A stretch of 64,000 nt of DNA from Mucilaginibacter pedocola (GCF_002013915.1 NZ_MBTF01000001.1:620001-684000), one strand, 5' to 3'; positions 32,135 through 41,276 are shown, counted from the stretch's first letter. The notes: generated from the sequence alone by a model not told the origin. A program made the numbers and translations.

Positions 32135-32980
32135 ATGGAAAGCAAAGCACTAAGCCCCGAGCAGATGGCGCAGTACCATCGCGACGGTTATTTGGTACTG
32201 AAACAATTTTGCAGCGAAGCCGAAGTTGAAAAACTTTACAGCACTGCGCTGAACGACGATGCCATGCGCAAACATGCGCTCGACCTTAACGACCAAACAG
32301 GCAAAAAAACGCGCCTGTCGTTATGGTTTACCCCCGGGAACGATGTGTTCGGCTATCTCACCCGCAGCGAGAAGATGATAGCGCCCGTAGCCCAACTATT
32401 GGGCGAGCATTCGCCGGTTTGCCATTTTCACTCTAAACTGATGCAAAAGGAGCCTAAGGTGGGCGGCGCATGGGAGTGGCACCAGGATTACGGTTATTGG
32501 TATAAAAACCAGTTTATGTTCCCCGATGAAATGATGAGTGTAATGGTTGCCCTTACGCCCGCTAATAAACAGAACGGCTGCCTGCAGGTAATAACAGGTT
32601 CGCACAAACTCGGCAGGGTGAACCACGGCTTTTCGGGCGAGCAGGTAGGGGCAGATATGGTAATGGTAGAGAACGCCCTGAAAACAATGGAACTTGTTTA
32701 TTGCGAACTGGGTGCCGGCGACGCTTTGTTATTTCACAGCAATCTGCTGCACCGTTCGGAAGCTAACCTGAGCGATAGCCCAAGATGGTCTATCATCAGT
32801 TGCTATAATTTACAGTCGAATATAGCTTACAACGAAACCTCCACCTCGTGGAAGGTTCCTGTAGAAATAGTGCCCGATGAAGCTATTTTAGAATGGGAAG
32901 CAGGCTCGTTATCCGATAGCGATTTCCTGGCCAAAGAGAACGACCCGGCTTTGAAGGATACGGGGTGGGAAGGGAAATAG
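32135..32980 (+). CDS. Phytanoyl-CoA dioxygenase family protein (second)
   Basis: The ATG at 32135 (MESKALSPEQ) is used; a longer frame would overlap the divergent regulator. The 281-residue oxygenase has the iron triad H116-Q-D118 (WEWHQDYG) and H206 (LLHRS) with Arg217 as a 2-oxoglutarate ligand, and the N-terminal YHRDGYLVL of the PhyH family. The substrate is unknown. It differs in sequence from the PhyH protein at 17793. Confidence 0.88.
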   Translation: MESKALSPEQMAQYHRDGYLVLKQFCSEAEVEKLYSTALNDDAMRKHALDLNDQTGKKTRLSLWFTPGNDVFGYLTRSEKMIAPVAQLLGEHSPVCHFHSKLMQKEPKVGGAWEWHQDYGYWYKNQFMFPDEMMSVMVALTPANKQNGCLQVITGSHKLGRVNHGFSGEQVGADMVMVENALKTMELVYCELGAGDALLFHSNLLHRSEANLSDSPRWSIISCYNLQSNIAYNETSTSWKVPVEIVPDEAILEWEAGSLSDSDFLAKENDPALKDTGWEGK

Positions 32981-33105
32981 ATGTGCAGATATCAGATTTC
33001 AGATATGCAGATGCCGGGGTTAAGTGGCGACAATAACTATCAGGATTAGGAGCCTTGTGGACTCACAAATCAGCAGCTTCATCTGCACATTTGAAATCTG
33101 AACAT

Positions 33106-33627
33106 CTAAACCAGCTCTTTCCTCATCAGCAGGTCGGTTTGCTTATCATTACCTACCATAAAAGCGTGGCTGCTGAATACCTCGAATCCTTGGCTGCGGT
33201 AGAAGCTGATGGCGCCGGCATTGTGCTCCCATACGCCAAGCCATACATAGCTAAACCCGGCGTCAAGAGCGGTTTGGATGGCAAAATCGATTAGTTGTTT
33301 GCCTATTTGCTTACCCTGGTGTTGTTGCAAAACGTAAATACGCTCAATTTCGAGAGCATCTTCATCCCGAAATTCGGTTTGGGCATCGCGGTAGTTTAAT
33401 TTTATATATCCGGCCGGTGCGCCATCTATCATGGCATAATAAAATCGCGAATCTGGGTGGTTAAGTTGTTCCTGAAAAGTTTCCACGGTAAATGCTTTTG
33501 CAGCAAATGCAGCAAAGTCATCTGGGTTGTTTTGGTGTTCAAACGCATCGTAAAAGGTACGGCGGCTTAGTTCCATCAACCGCAGATAGTCATGGGCTTC
33601 AACAGGGAGAATATCAATAACAGTCAT
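33106..33627 (-). CDS. GNAT family N-acetyltransferase
   Basis: A 173-residue GNAT domain with the acetyl-CoA loop IYVLQQHQGKQIGKQLIDFA (about 92-111) and the terminal VWEHNAGAISFYRSQGFEVF motif. The close match to the spermidine/ribosomal-type small acetyltransferases gives no specific substrate. It is downstream of the glycosidase at 33641 by 13 bases. Confidence 0.9.
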   Translation of the reverse strand: MTVIDILPVEAHDYLRLMELSRRTFYDAFEHQNNPDDFAAFAAKAFTVETFQEQLNHPDSRFYYAMIDGAPAGYIKLNYRDAQTEFRDEDALEIERIYVLQQHQGKQIGKQLIDFAIQTALDAGFSYVWLGVWEHNAGAISFYRSQGFEVFSSHAFMVGNDKQTDLLMRKELV

Positions 33628-33640
33628 TTTGAAAATTAAA

Positions 33641-35278
33641 TTACTCGCCCACCTGCAAAAACTGCGGCGTTTCGCTCAGCTGCAGCGTGAGTTTGCCATT
33701 TATTGCTTGCACGGTACTTTGGGCCATGTTATCGGCACCGGGTTTGGGTTTGTAAACCACAATGGGTGTTTCGGTACCAAAATCTAAGGTGTAGGTACGC
33801 ACCTGACCTGTTTGCTCGGGTATAGTAAGAGCGTATACCACTTTGCCATCTTTCTCAAATTTATCGATCAGCGGGTTTTGGCCAATGGTGCCTTTGTATT
33901 GGTAGCCACGCAAAAGCTTCGTGGTTTGCAGTATATAATCGGCAGCGGGGCGGCGTTTTGGGCTTTGGGCCAACCCGGATGTTGCATATTGCTCTGCCTT
34001 ACCCGGAAAAGCATCGAACAATTGATAAAAAAACAGCCTTTTAACCCCATGCCTAAGGTAAAGTAACGAACTGCGCAATATCCAATCGCCCTGCGTTTGC
34101 CTGGGGCCTTTGGTGCCTATTTCAGGTGCGCGTTGGTAGCTGCCGGGGTTTAGGTCGTACCCAACCTCGGTAACCCAAACTTCTGGTTTGCCGGGCAGGC
34201 TGTTGGCATATTTCACAAAGCCATCTGCAACAGCGCCCGATGCTGATAACTCGGGGGCAACACCCGTAGTGGCTTTTTTATGGCTGAAGATATCGCCATC
34301 GTTAGCATAAAAATGGTAATTGATCACATCGAAACATAGGTTTATACTTCCATCGGGCTTTAAACCGCGGTTGGTTTTGCACCAGGCAACCATACGTTTC
34401 AGGTAAGCGGTATCGGCAGTGGCCAGGCCGGTCATTACTACTAACATGGTAGAGTCGGCGGTTTTTACGCCTGCGTTTTTACCGAGGGTGCCTTTATGCC
34501 CATCGTAAAAAGCAGATAAATTTGCAGCATATTGCTCGGCTGTTTGGTTGGCCTTTTCGCCTTTCCACCAGCGGTCGTTCTCGTTGCCGCATTCTATGTA
34601 CTTTACTAAACCCAGCCCTATTTTCTTTTCATTAGTTTTGGCACCAACCGGGTGCGGGTCAACCTTTACCAATGAGGTATCAACTGCCGTGTTATAACCA
34701 TATCGCGCAGCAAACTGAAAGGCAGTGCGAGCCTGTATAACGTAGGATGCCGGGGTATTAAGGTCCGATAGGTATGGCGCGGGCACATTCTCATCATCGC
34801 GCTCGGTAGAGGGGTAGGTTTCCATCATCCAAACGGGCAGGTTTTTGAGGCAGGCCAATACCAAAATGCTATCCTGTTTGCAGCGCGTGTACATCAGGTC
34901 GTAATCCCAATTGCCATTGCGGGTAGGGTTAAAGGTGTAATTGCCTTGTGTGTATTCCAGTTTGTTCCAGTTGAGGTAATGCCGCATAGCACTAAAGGTT
35001 TTTATTAGCGCCATATTTGGCTCGTAAATACCCTTGCGTTCGTCTTTAGCTGCGGGATTCTCTTCAAAATTCCACTCGTAACTATTTATGCCGAACATAT
35101 CCGTCAGCTGTGCCGGGTTAGGGGCATAAGCCAGTTGGCTGGTATCGGCAAGGTTTATGGTATCGCCTTCGGCCAGCGCATCGGTACTGGGGTGTGCCGA
35201 GGGGTTATAGCATTGGCTGAATAATACGGCAACACCTGATAGCAGGACGATAATTTTTATGGAACGGAATATATTCAT
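33641..35278 (-). CDS. Lipoprotein glycoside hydrolase, clan GH-A-like
   Basis: A 545-residue protein with a lipoprotein signal, lipobox LFSQC (Cys23). The barrel shows the acid/base Glu in YIECGNEND (Glu233) and the nucleophile Glu in VWVTEVGYD (Glu371), separated by 138 residues as in clan GH-A enzymes, plus INYHFYANDGD. A C-terminal beta domain (about 440-545) follows. The substrate cannot be read from the sequence. The enzyme would sit at the outer membrane. Confidence 0.75.
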   Translation of the reverse strand: MNIFRSIKIIVLLSGVAVLFSQCYNPSAHPSTDALAEGDTINLADTSQLAYAPNPAQLTDMFGINSYEWNFEENPAAKDERKGIYEPNMALIKTFSAMRHYLNWNKLEYTQGNYTFNPTRNGNWDYDLMYTRCKQDSILVLACLKNLPVWMMETYPSTERDDENVPAPYLSDLNTPASYVIQARTAFQFAARYGYNTAVDTSLVKVDPHPVGAKTNEKKIGLGLVKYIECGNENDRWWKGEKANQTAEQYAANLSAFYDGHKGTLGKNAGVKTADSTMLVVMTGLATADTAYLKRMVAWCKTNRGLKPDGSINLCFDVINYHFYANDGDIFSHKKATTGVAPELSASGAVADGFVKYANSLPGKPEVWVTEVGYDLNPGSYQRAPEIGTKGPRQTQGDWILRSSLLYLRHGVKRLFFYQLFDAFPGKAEQYATSGLAQSPKRRPAADYILQTTKLLRGYQYKGTIGQNPLIDKFEKDGKVVYALTIPEQTGQVRTYTLDFGTETPIVVYKPKPGADNMAQSTVQAINGKLTLQLSETPQFLQVGE

Positions 35279-35352
35279 GTATCTTCTGATAAAAATAATT
35301 TTGCTGGTAAAGCATTTAGCTATGGCTGATGACCCTCACATTACCCCTAAAC

Positions 35353-35385
35353 AAAAATGCCGCCCTATGTTTGTTAGGACGGCAT
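35353..35385 (-). terminator. Terminator downstream of the DinB gene
   Basis: ATGCCGCCCTA and TAGGACGGCAT form an 11-bp stem with one mismatch and a 7-base loop; on the minus strand it is followed by TTTTTG. It ends the transcript of the DinB protein and lies before the glycosidase start. Confidence 0.7.
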
Positions 35386-35407
35386 AATTATACGCTTAAA
35401 TATTTTG

Positions 35408-35941
35408 TTAGAACAACATTTCCTGCGGAGGTGTAACACCTTTTAGGCGCAGGTATGGAGTTGTTTGGCCGCGGTGGTGGGTTTGGTGCTCAAATGCTTT
35501 AAACAACATTGCGCCGCGGGTAGTTTTCAGTTCTTTGCCCATGTTCATGGTTATGGTTTCGCTAAGCTGTGCGTCGGTCATGCCTTTTACGGCTTCTATT
35601 GCAAAGTCGTAGCTGTCCATTACTGCTTTAGTAACGGCCTCTTTGGTTGGCGCAACGGTTTTCTCTACCGAAACGTTTTTTCCCAGCGGGCTTTCTTTAC
35701 CGGTAGCCATGCCTACTAAAAAGTAGCCGCCATCTGCCAGGTGAAGCATTTGCTGTGCAAAGCTGCGCATTTCGGGTGTTGGTTTAAAAGCATAACCATC
35801 GGCAGGCATAGCATCTAAATAGGCTTTGGTGTAAGCTTTAGCGCGTGTCCACTCAGCTATCGATTGTTCGCGGGTTATTTGTGCAAAGGCGGCAGTGCAG
35901 GTAAATGCAACTACCGTAAACAGTAGTACTAATTTTTTCAT
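35408..35941 (-). CDS. Secreted DinB/YfiT-like four-helix protein
   Basis: A 177-residue protein with a signal peptide (1-20, AFAQ) and a DinB fold: FAQQMLHLADGGYFLV with the first metal His and a final EHQTHHRGQTTPYLRL with the remaining His ligands. The family includes thiol transferases and is named after a DNA-damage-induced gene; it is not DNA polymerase IV. Secretion is unusual but common in Bacteroidota. A second DinB protein is at 40677. Confidence 0.88.
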   Translation of the reverse strand: MKKLVLLFTVVAFTCTAAFAQITREQSIAEWTRAKAYTKAYLDAMPADGYAFKPTPEMRSFAQQMLHLADGGYFLVGMATGKESPLGKNVSVEKTVAPTKEAVTKAVMDSYDFAIEAVKGMTDAQLSETITMNMGKELKTTRGAMLFKAFEHQTHHRGQTTPYLRLKGVTPPQEMLF

Positions 35942-36091
35942 GATCGGTTCAATTTAGTTTGCTGCTAAGATAGGTTTAATTAGATAAAAAGCTGCGGATA
36001 GGTACGTTAAGGAAGTATTATTTATTCAGCTTGCCCGAGGCTCCAAAAAAAATGTAAAATAATTTATGGAATTGGTGTGGACGCTGCATCC

Positions 36092-36190
36092 TATGGTCGA
36101 ACTTCAAACAAGTTCGGCCTAAACCATATCACCATACAGTGAACCATTCGGGCCCGGCCGCCAATATACGCGGCGGCCGGTATCCCGAAT
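36092..36190 (+). ncRNA. Two consecutive hairpins upstream of the SDR gene
   Basis: Hairpin 1: TATGGT/ACCATA flanking CGAACTT-CAAAC-AAGTTCG (36092-36128). Hairpin 2: ATTCGGG/CCCGAAT flanking CCGGCCGCC and GGCGGCCGG with a 9-base loop (36146-36190), a 16-bp stem in total. Neither has a T run. They may be a structured 5' leader of the SDR mRNA or a small RNA. Confidence 0.4.
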
Positions 36191-36259
36191 TTGCGTTTTG
36201 CATACCTGTTTTCCCAGCGGAATTGCCTACTATTACCAACTCATCATAACCAATTTTAA

Positions 36260-37048
36260 ATGGCAAAGCTTTCTGGTAAAACGGCGCTGGTAACCGGTGC
36301 CGAATCGGGCATTGGGCAAGGTATCGCTATCGAATTTGCACTTAATGGAGCTAACGTAATTATCACTTACCTGCAGGATGAAATAGCTGCACAGCAAACT
36401 TTAGCCAAAGTGGAGGCAATAGGTAGTAAAGGCATAATTGTAAAGGTGGATGTTGGCGATGAACAGCAGGCATCGGCGATGTTCAGGGAAGTGTTAGGAC
36501 ACTTCCCCCAAATAGATATTTTGGTGAATAGCGCGGGCTTGCGCAGCGTGGATAAATACATTCATGAAATGAGCTTTGCCGAATACGAGAAAACCGTTCG
36601 TGTGAATTTATTCGGCACCTTTTTGTGCTGCCAAAATTTCGTGAAGCACCGTTTGCAGCATGGCGGTAATGGGCGCATAATCAATATCACCTCGGTACAT
36701 GAGGAAGTGGTGAGCCCCGGAAAGATCGATTATTGTTCGTCTAAAGCTGCTCTGCGCGGGTTATGCCGCGCCCTGGCGATGGAAGTGGCTGATAAAAAGA
36801 TAACCGTAAATAACATCGCGCCCGGCATGATACTCACACCAATGAACCAACAAGCAGTAAATGATTTGGAATACCGAAAGCAACTGGAACAACGTATCCC
36901 CGCCAAAACATCGGGCACGGTGCAGGATGTTGCTAAACTGGCTGTATTTTTATCATCTGACGATGCAGCTTATATTACGGGCACCACACAATTTATTGAT
37001 GGCGGATTGATGCTGAGCAGGGCAAAAGGGGCGAAGTGGTCTAAATAA
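36260..37048 (+). CDS. Short-chain dehydrogenase/reductase
   Basis: A 262-residue classical SDR. The cofactor motif is TGAESGIGQG (residues 12-21), the NSAG motif is at 90-93, and the catalytic triad is Ser145, Tyr158 and Lys162 in the YCSSK segment. The C-terminal DDAAYITGTTQFIDGGL is typical of glucose 1-dehydrogenase-like and 3-oxoacyl reductase-like SDRs. The substrate is unknown. It stands alone, preceded by two strong hairpins. Confidence 0.92.
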   Translation: MAKLSGKTALVTGAESGIGQGIAIEFALNGANVIITYLQDEIAAQQTLAKVEAIGSKGIIVKVDVGDEQQASAMFREVLGHFPQIDILVNSAGLRSVDKYIHEMSFAEYEKTVRVNLFGTFLCCQNFVKHRLQHGGNGRIINITSVHEEVVSPGKIDYCSSKAALRGLCRALAMEVADKKITVNNIAPGMILTPMNQQAVNDLEYRKQLEQRIPAKTSGTVQDVAKLAVFLSSDDAAYITGTTQFIDGGLMLSRAKGAKWSK

Positions 37049-37079
37049 AACCCTTATCAAACCATTTATTGTTCATTAT

Positions 37080-37138
37080 ATACCGTTCGGTATGGTGTAT
37101 TGATGCTTGGTTAAATATAATACCAATTGGTATTATAT
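37080..37138. promoter_or_regulatory. Two ATACC-N4-GGTAT palindromes 40 bp apart
   Basis: ATACCGTTCGGTAT (37080-37093) and ATACCAATTGGTAT (37120-37133, extended to a perfect 24-base palindrome 37115-37138) share half-sites and are spaced four helical turns apart. This resembles a TetR-family operator pair. Both flanking genes end here, so the sites do not control either in an obvious way. Confidence 0.5.
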
Positions 37139-37183
37139 GATTGTTCGGACATTGATTTACGGATTCAACACGGCTGCAACACA

Positions 37184-38485
37184 TTACCTCGATACCTCTA
37201 TCTTGATTTTCTTTCCCTTCAACTTTTCATTCTTCAGTAAAGCCACTACATGCTCCGCCTTTTCGCGTTTAATGGCGGCATAAGCCGAAAAATCTAATAC
37301 CTCAATCAAACCCACTTCGTCTTTTTCCAGTCCGCCTTTTTTGAGCAGCAGGCCCACAATATCAACTTTATTCACTTTGTCTTTTTTACCTGCGGCGAGG
37401 TAAATAGTGAGCCATGGCGAAGGTTGCGGAATGATAATTTCTCCCGACAGGTCTTCAACTTCCGGCATCTCTGCAATGTATGTTGGCTTCTCGCCCGGCG
37501 ATAGCATCAGGTAGGAAGTGCCCGAGGCGTGCATCCTTGCTGTGCGGCCGTTACGATGCGTGAAGGCTTCTTCGGTATGAGGGAGCTGGTAATGTATAAC
37601 GTGTTCTATTTCCGGGATATCAAGCCCGCGCGATGCTAAATCGGTAGTGATGAGGATACGGTGGCTGCCGTTGCGGAATTTGATTAAAGCGCGCTCGCGG
37701 TCTTCCTGTTCCATACCGCCGTGGAAAACATCGTTAGGTAGGCCGTTGTCCCAAAGCACATCACTAATACGTTCTACCGCATCGCGATGGTTGCAGAAAA
37801 CAAGGGTAGGGGTATCGCCAATTTTACAGATGAGGGCAAATAGGGCTTCTAGTTTATCGGCAGGTTCGGCTACTACTACCTTCTGTTTCAGATTGGCAGT
37901 TGGCTCGGTATCGCTTAAATAATTTAGTTTAATAGGTTTGTATATGCCCGTAAAGCCCGGTATCTCGTCCATTTGTGTAGCCGAAGTGAGGATACGCTTA
38001 CGAATACTGCGCAATTGCCCAATGATATAAGCCATATCTTCCTGGAAACCAAACTCCAGCGATTTGTCGAACTCATCCAGCACCAAAGTAGTAACGTTAT
38101 TTGTATCGAAACTTTCGCGGCGCAGGTGGTGCCCAATGCGGCCGGGCGTACCTATTAGCAGCGCTGGTGGCTGCGATAGGTTTTTCATCTCCACCCTAAC
38201 GGGATGCCCGCCATAGCAGCAGTTCACCTTAAAACCCGTACCCATGCTGCGGAATACCTGCTCTATCTGCAAGGCTAATTCGCGCGATGGTACTAAAACT
38301 AAAGCTTGTACGCCATCTATATCTGCGCGCAATAAATTCAGTACAGGTAGCAGGAACCCCAGCGTTTTACCCGATCCGGTTGGCGAAAGCAATATCAGGT
38401 CGCTTTTTTCAGCAGCGCTGATAGCAGCCTCCTGCATGGGATTTAATTTTTCAATGTTGAGTTTTTGGAGCGCCTGCTGTATCAT
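37184..38485 (-). CDS. DEAD-box-family RNA helicase
   Basis: A 433-residue helicase with motif I SPTGSGKT, motif Ib TPGRIG, motif II DEFD (in place of DEAD), motif III SAT, and the helicase C-domain with LITTDLASRGLDIPE and HRNGRTAR. A C-terminal domain of about 75 residues (DKVNKVDIVGLLLKKGGLEKDEVGLIEVLDFSAY) resembles the DbpA RNA-binding domain that recognises 23S rRNA hairpin 92. Ribosome assembly is the likely role. Confidence 0.9.
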   Translation of the reverse strand: MIQQALQKLNIEKLNPMQEAAISAAEKSDLILLSPTGSGKTLGFLLPVLNLLRADIDGVQALVLVPSRELALQIEQVFRSMGTGFKVNCCYGGHPVRVEMKNLSQPPALLIGTPGRIGHHLRRESFDTNNVTTLVLDEFDKSLEFGFQEDMAYIIGQLRSIRKRILTSATQMDEIPGFTGIYKPIKLNYLSDTEPTANLKQKVVVAEPADKLEALFALICKIGDTPTLVFCNHRDAVERISDVLWDNGLPNDVFHGGMEQEDRERALIKFRNGSHRILITTDLASRGLDIPEIEHVIHYQLPHTEEAFTHRNGRTARMHASGTSYLMLSPGEKPTYIAEMPEVEDLSGEIIIPQPSPWLTIYLAAGKKDKVNKVDIVGLLLKKGGLEKDEVGLIEVLDFSAYAAIKREKAEHVVALLKNEKLKGKKIKIEVSR

Positions 38486-38540
38486 GCCCCAAAGATAGCA
38501 GTTTGCAGTGGGCTGTTTGCAGTTAAAAGCCTTGCAAGTT

Positions 38541-38924
38541 TTAGCCTTCCGAGAAGAAATCGATCAAGCTACCTACATAGGCGTCGTTCCAACCTTCGGT
38601 TATATCGGTGTAGGCTTCGTCGGGGATGTTGGTGTGCTTCAGTTCGAATGAAGTGCCCTGCTTATCTTTATGCAATTTAATGGTAACGATAGATTCTTCG
38701 GGCTGCCCGTCGAAATACCATTGTTGCACTATCTTTTTGTTTTCTTCAAACTCCAGGTTTTTACCCACAATGCTGCCTTCCCACATCGAAAACTCGGTGC
38801 CGGGCGTGGTAGACATTTCGGCTTCTTCGCCCGTCCATAACCTGATGGTGATGGGGTTGGTAAGCGCCATATAAATTTCTTCGGGCGTAGCCGGGATGAG
38901 GTAGTATTTTTTAAGGTCTTTCAC
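38541..38924 (-). CDS. START-like/SRPBCC domain protein
   Basis: A 127-residue single-domain protein with the Bacteroidota START-like pattern: KKYYLIPATPEEIYMALTNP at the N-terminus, ILKWEYD-like strands (IVQQWYFDGQPEESIVTIKL) and a C-terminal helix TDITEGWNDAYVGSLIDFF. It is related to AHSA1/polyketide-cyclase-like proteins that bind hydrophobic ligands. The role is unknown. Confidence 0.8.
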   Translation of the reverse strand: MKDLKKYYLIPATPEEIYMALTNPITIRLWTGEEAEMSTTPGTEFSMWEGSIVGKNLEFEENKKIVQQWYFDGQPEESIVTIKLHKDKQGTSFELKHTNIPDEAYTDITEGWNDAYVGSLIDFFSEG

Positions 38925-39071
38925 GGCTGCAAAGGTAGAGAATTTGACAGGATTTGCAGGAATTTAATGATTAGCAGGATTCGTCGGCTGCACTAAATAT
39001 TACCCCCAAAGATCGGTCAAAATAATGAGTTCCTAACTTAGCTGTGCAATTGTAGTGTAGGGCATACCACT

Positions 39072-39142
39072 GCGTCGGTTAAAACCGACGGCAATGAAAG
39101 TGGGGTGCTGATATTTTGATCAATCCACCTTCATTGCCGTCT
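39072..39142. repeat. Dispersed palindromic repeat (CGTCGGTTAAAACCGACGG)
   Basis: CGTCGGTT/AACCGACG with an AA spacer forms a small hairpin, and GGCAATGAA-AGTGG pairs with CCACC-TTCATTGCC further on, so the region has nested complementarity. It lies in the gap 38925-39160 before the SatP-like gene. Confidence 0.55.
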
Positions 39143-39160
39143 CATTTATAACACGGAGCG

Positions 39161-39754
39161 TTATTTACTCTCCACCGGGCCAACAGGCATTACAACTCGG
39201 CCGTAAACTTCGTTCATTACGCCGGCGATGCCGGTATAAACAGCCGAAAGCCCGCACACGATGCCTTCATAGCCCGCAAAGGTGGTGATGCTTTTATTGC
39301 CTGTAGCATCGCCAATAGCAAGCAGGGCGAACAGTATGGTGAGCGATGCAAATACAAATTGCAATGCACGGTTTAGCTTCAGCGTACCGAAGAACAGGCA
39401 GAAGGTAAAAAAGCCCCAAATGCCTAAATAAGCTACCATAGCACCCTCGGTAGGTTTGGTACCCCAACCCAGTTTTGGCATTACAATAAGCCCCACCAGC
39501 GATAGCCAGAAAAAGCCGTAGGAGGTAAATGCCGTAAGCCCGAAGGTATTATTCTTTTTTGCTTCGATAACGCCGGCAATTACCTGCGCCAGCCCGCCGT
39601 AGAATATACCCATACCCAATATCATGGTGTTGAGTTCGTAGAAGCCGGCATTGTGGATGTTAAGCAAAACGGTTGTTAAACCGAAGGCGCATAGGCCAAG
39701 GGGTGCAGGGTTGGCAATGCCATCCTTCACCGCTACTGGTGTAGTGGGGATCAT
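39161..39754 (-). CDS. satP: Acetate uptake transporter, SatP/YaaH family
   Basis: A 197-residue protein with six hydrophobic segments and the family signature [18 protein letters not shown] near the N-terminus (residues 15-32), plus [18 protein letters not shown] and the aromatic [16 protein letters not shown]. It is a proton-coupled acetate/succinate transporter of the inner membrane. Its start faces the phosphoglycerate mutase gene. Confidence 0.92.
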   Translation of the reverse strand: MIPTTPVAVKDGIANPAPLGLCAFGLTTVLLNIHNAGFYELNTMILGMGIFYGGLAQVIAGVIEAKKNNTFGLTAFTSYGFFWLSLVGLIVMPKLGWGTKPTEGAMVAYLGIWGFFTFCLFFGTLKLNRALQFVFASLTILFALLAIGDATGNKSITTFAGYEGIVCGLSAVYTGIAGVMNEVYGRVVMPVGPVESK

Positions 39755-39862
39755 TTGCTAAAAGGTTTTATAAATGGTTTATGCCTGCAATCTAAATTAA
39801 AAACCCATCAAAAGCAAGTATATTTAAACCGAATTGTGCCGCTCACGTTAATACTACTATCT

Positions 39863-40552
39863 ATGCAGAAACTCGTTTTACTTCGCCACGGCGAAAGTGT
39901 TTATAATAAAGAGAACCGCTTTACCGGCTGGGCGGACGTTGACCTATCCGAAGAAGGCTTTAAACAAGCACGCCGGGCAGGGCAGGTGCTTGCCAAAAAT
40001 GGTTACACCTTTGATATGGGCTTTACCTCGGTACTTAAACGCTCCATAAAAACTATGCACTTTGTGTTGGAAGAACTGGAGCACCTTTGGATACCCGTAG
40101 GCAAATCGTGGCGGCTGAATGAACGCTTTTATGGTGCCCTGCAAGGTTTAAACAAAGACGAAACCGTTGCCCAATACGGCGAAGAACAAGTACACAAATG
40201 GCGGCGCGACCCGCACGAACACCCGCCAGCCATAACTGAAAGTGATGAGCGCTTCCCCGGCCATTACCTGCGCTATAGCGATCTTACTTACCGCGAGCTA
40301 CCCTTTACGGAAAACCTGAGCGAAACCATGACGCGTGTTTTACCCTTTTGGCACGAGCATATTGTACCCGCCATCCGCGAAGATAAAAAGGTGATCATAT
40401 GCGCCCATGGCAACAGCTTGCGCGCGCTGATACAATACATAGAAAACCTGAGCGACGAGGAAGTAACCAAACTGGATATCCCAACCGCCACACCATGGGT
40501 TTATGAGTTGGACGACAGGCTGAACAGCATCCGCCATTATTATTTGGAGTAG
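39863..40552 (+). CDS. gpmA: 2,3-bisphosphoglycerate-dependent phosphoglycerate mutase
   Basis: The ATG at 39863 (MQKLVLLRHGES) gives a 229-residue protein of normal length. The catalytic His is in LRHGESVYN, the substrate loop is NRFTGWADVDLSEEG and the second His is in ICAHGNSLRAL; RFYGALQGLNK is also canonical. It interconverts 3- and 2-phosphoglycerate in glycolysis. The gene is monocistronic. Confidence 0.95.
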   Translation: MQKLVLLRHGESVYNKENRFTGWADVDLSEEGFKQARRAGQVLAKNGYTFDMGFTSVLKRSIKTMHFVLEELEHLWIPVGKSWRLNERFYGALQGLNKDETVAQYGEEQVHKWRRDPHEHPPAITESDERFPGHYLRYSDLTYRELPFTENLSETMTRVLPFWHEHIVPAIREDKKVIICAHGNSLRALIQYIENLSDEEVTKLDIPTATPWVYELDDRLNSIRHYYLE

Positions 40553-40580
40553 GAGTGGATAGTGTTAGGAGCGATTCAAT

Positions 40581-40612
40581 ATTTGAAAACTTTTAAAAAG
40601 TTGTCAAATCTA
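40581..40612. repeat. Imperfect copy of the TTTGACAACTTT palindrome
   Basis: ATTTGAAAACTTTTAAAAAG followed by TTGTCAAATCTA matches the perfect hairpin at 21529-21563 with a few changes on the left arm. Confidence 0.55.
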
Positions 40613-40676
40613 TTCGGTAATTCTTTTGGCAACGTTAATGGCATTGTTTATCTTGCAATTAACCTATTGAAAACCA

Positions 40677-41210
40677 ATGAGAATTATACCAGCCCCTCAA
40701 CCCGGAGAATACCCCGCTAACACTGCCGAATATTTAAAACTGATACCCACCGATGGTACGGTGCTGAAGTGCCTGCAGAATAATATTTTCAGGATAAAAG
40801 ACCTGGTTTATTCGCTGCCCGAAGAAAAGCTGCTCTTCCGCTATGCGCCCGGCAAATGGAGCATAAAAGAAACCCTTGTACATATTATGGATGATGAGCG
40901 CATTTACGCTTATCGCGCTTTATGCTTCGCCCGTAAAGAAAAGCAGGGACTTCCGGGGTTCGACCAAAATGTTTACGCCAAGTACTCCGGTGCTGATAAG
41001 CGAACGCTCGATAGCATTTTTGAAGAATACGAAGCTGTGCGCAAAGCCACTATTACGCTTTTTAATGGATTGCCCGATGACGCTTTAGAACGTAAAGGCA
41101 TCGGTACTGGCAGCTTCGATGGTGGTTCAGTACGTGCATTGGCTTACCACATAGCCGGGCACGAGATGCACCATTACTTTGTTATAAAGAATAAGTATTT
41201 GGTGATGTGA
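40677..41210 (+). CDS. DinB family protein (cytosolic)
   Basis: A 177-residue four-helix protein without a signal peptide. Metal-ligand His residues are in WSIKETLVHIMDDERIYAY and AYHIAGHEMHHYFVI. The N-terminal RIIPAPQPGEYPANTAEYLKLIP is typical of the DinB/YfiT-like subgroup in Bacteroidota. The function is unknown. Confidence 0.9.
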   Translation: MRIIPAPQPGEYPANTAEYLKLIPTDGTVLKCLQNNIFRIKDLVYSLPEEKLLFRYAPGKWSIKETLVHIMDDERIYAYRALCFARKEKQGLPGFDQNVYAKYSGADKRTLDSIFEEYEAVRKATITLFNGLPDDALERKGIGTGSFDGGSVRALAYHIAGHEMHHYFVIKNKYLVM

Positions 41211-41216
41211 TAGAAA

Positions 41217-41276
41217 AAACTCCCTCCCACGTGGGAGGGGCGCGGAGGTGACGAGCGCAAAGGCGGGGAGGGGTCG
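41217..41276. repeat. GAGCGCAAA-family repeat, second copy
   Basis: CTCCCTCCCACGTGGGAGGG followed by GCGCGGAGGTGACGAGCGCA and AAGGCGGGGAGGGGT shares its core with 30524-30652. The leading palindrome differs, so the core rather than the arm is conserved. Confidence 0.6.

Noticed and set aside
35408..41210. DinB-named proteins as DNA polymerase IV
   Set aside because: The two proteins are four-helix metal-binding DinB/YfiT types; the real polymerase is at 51862-53046.
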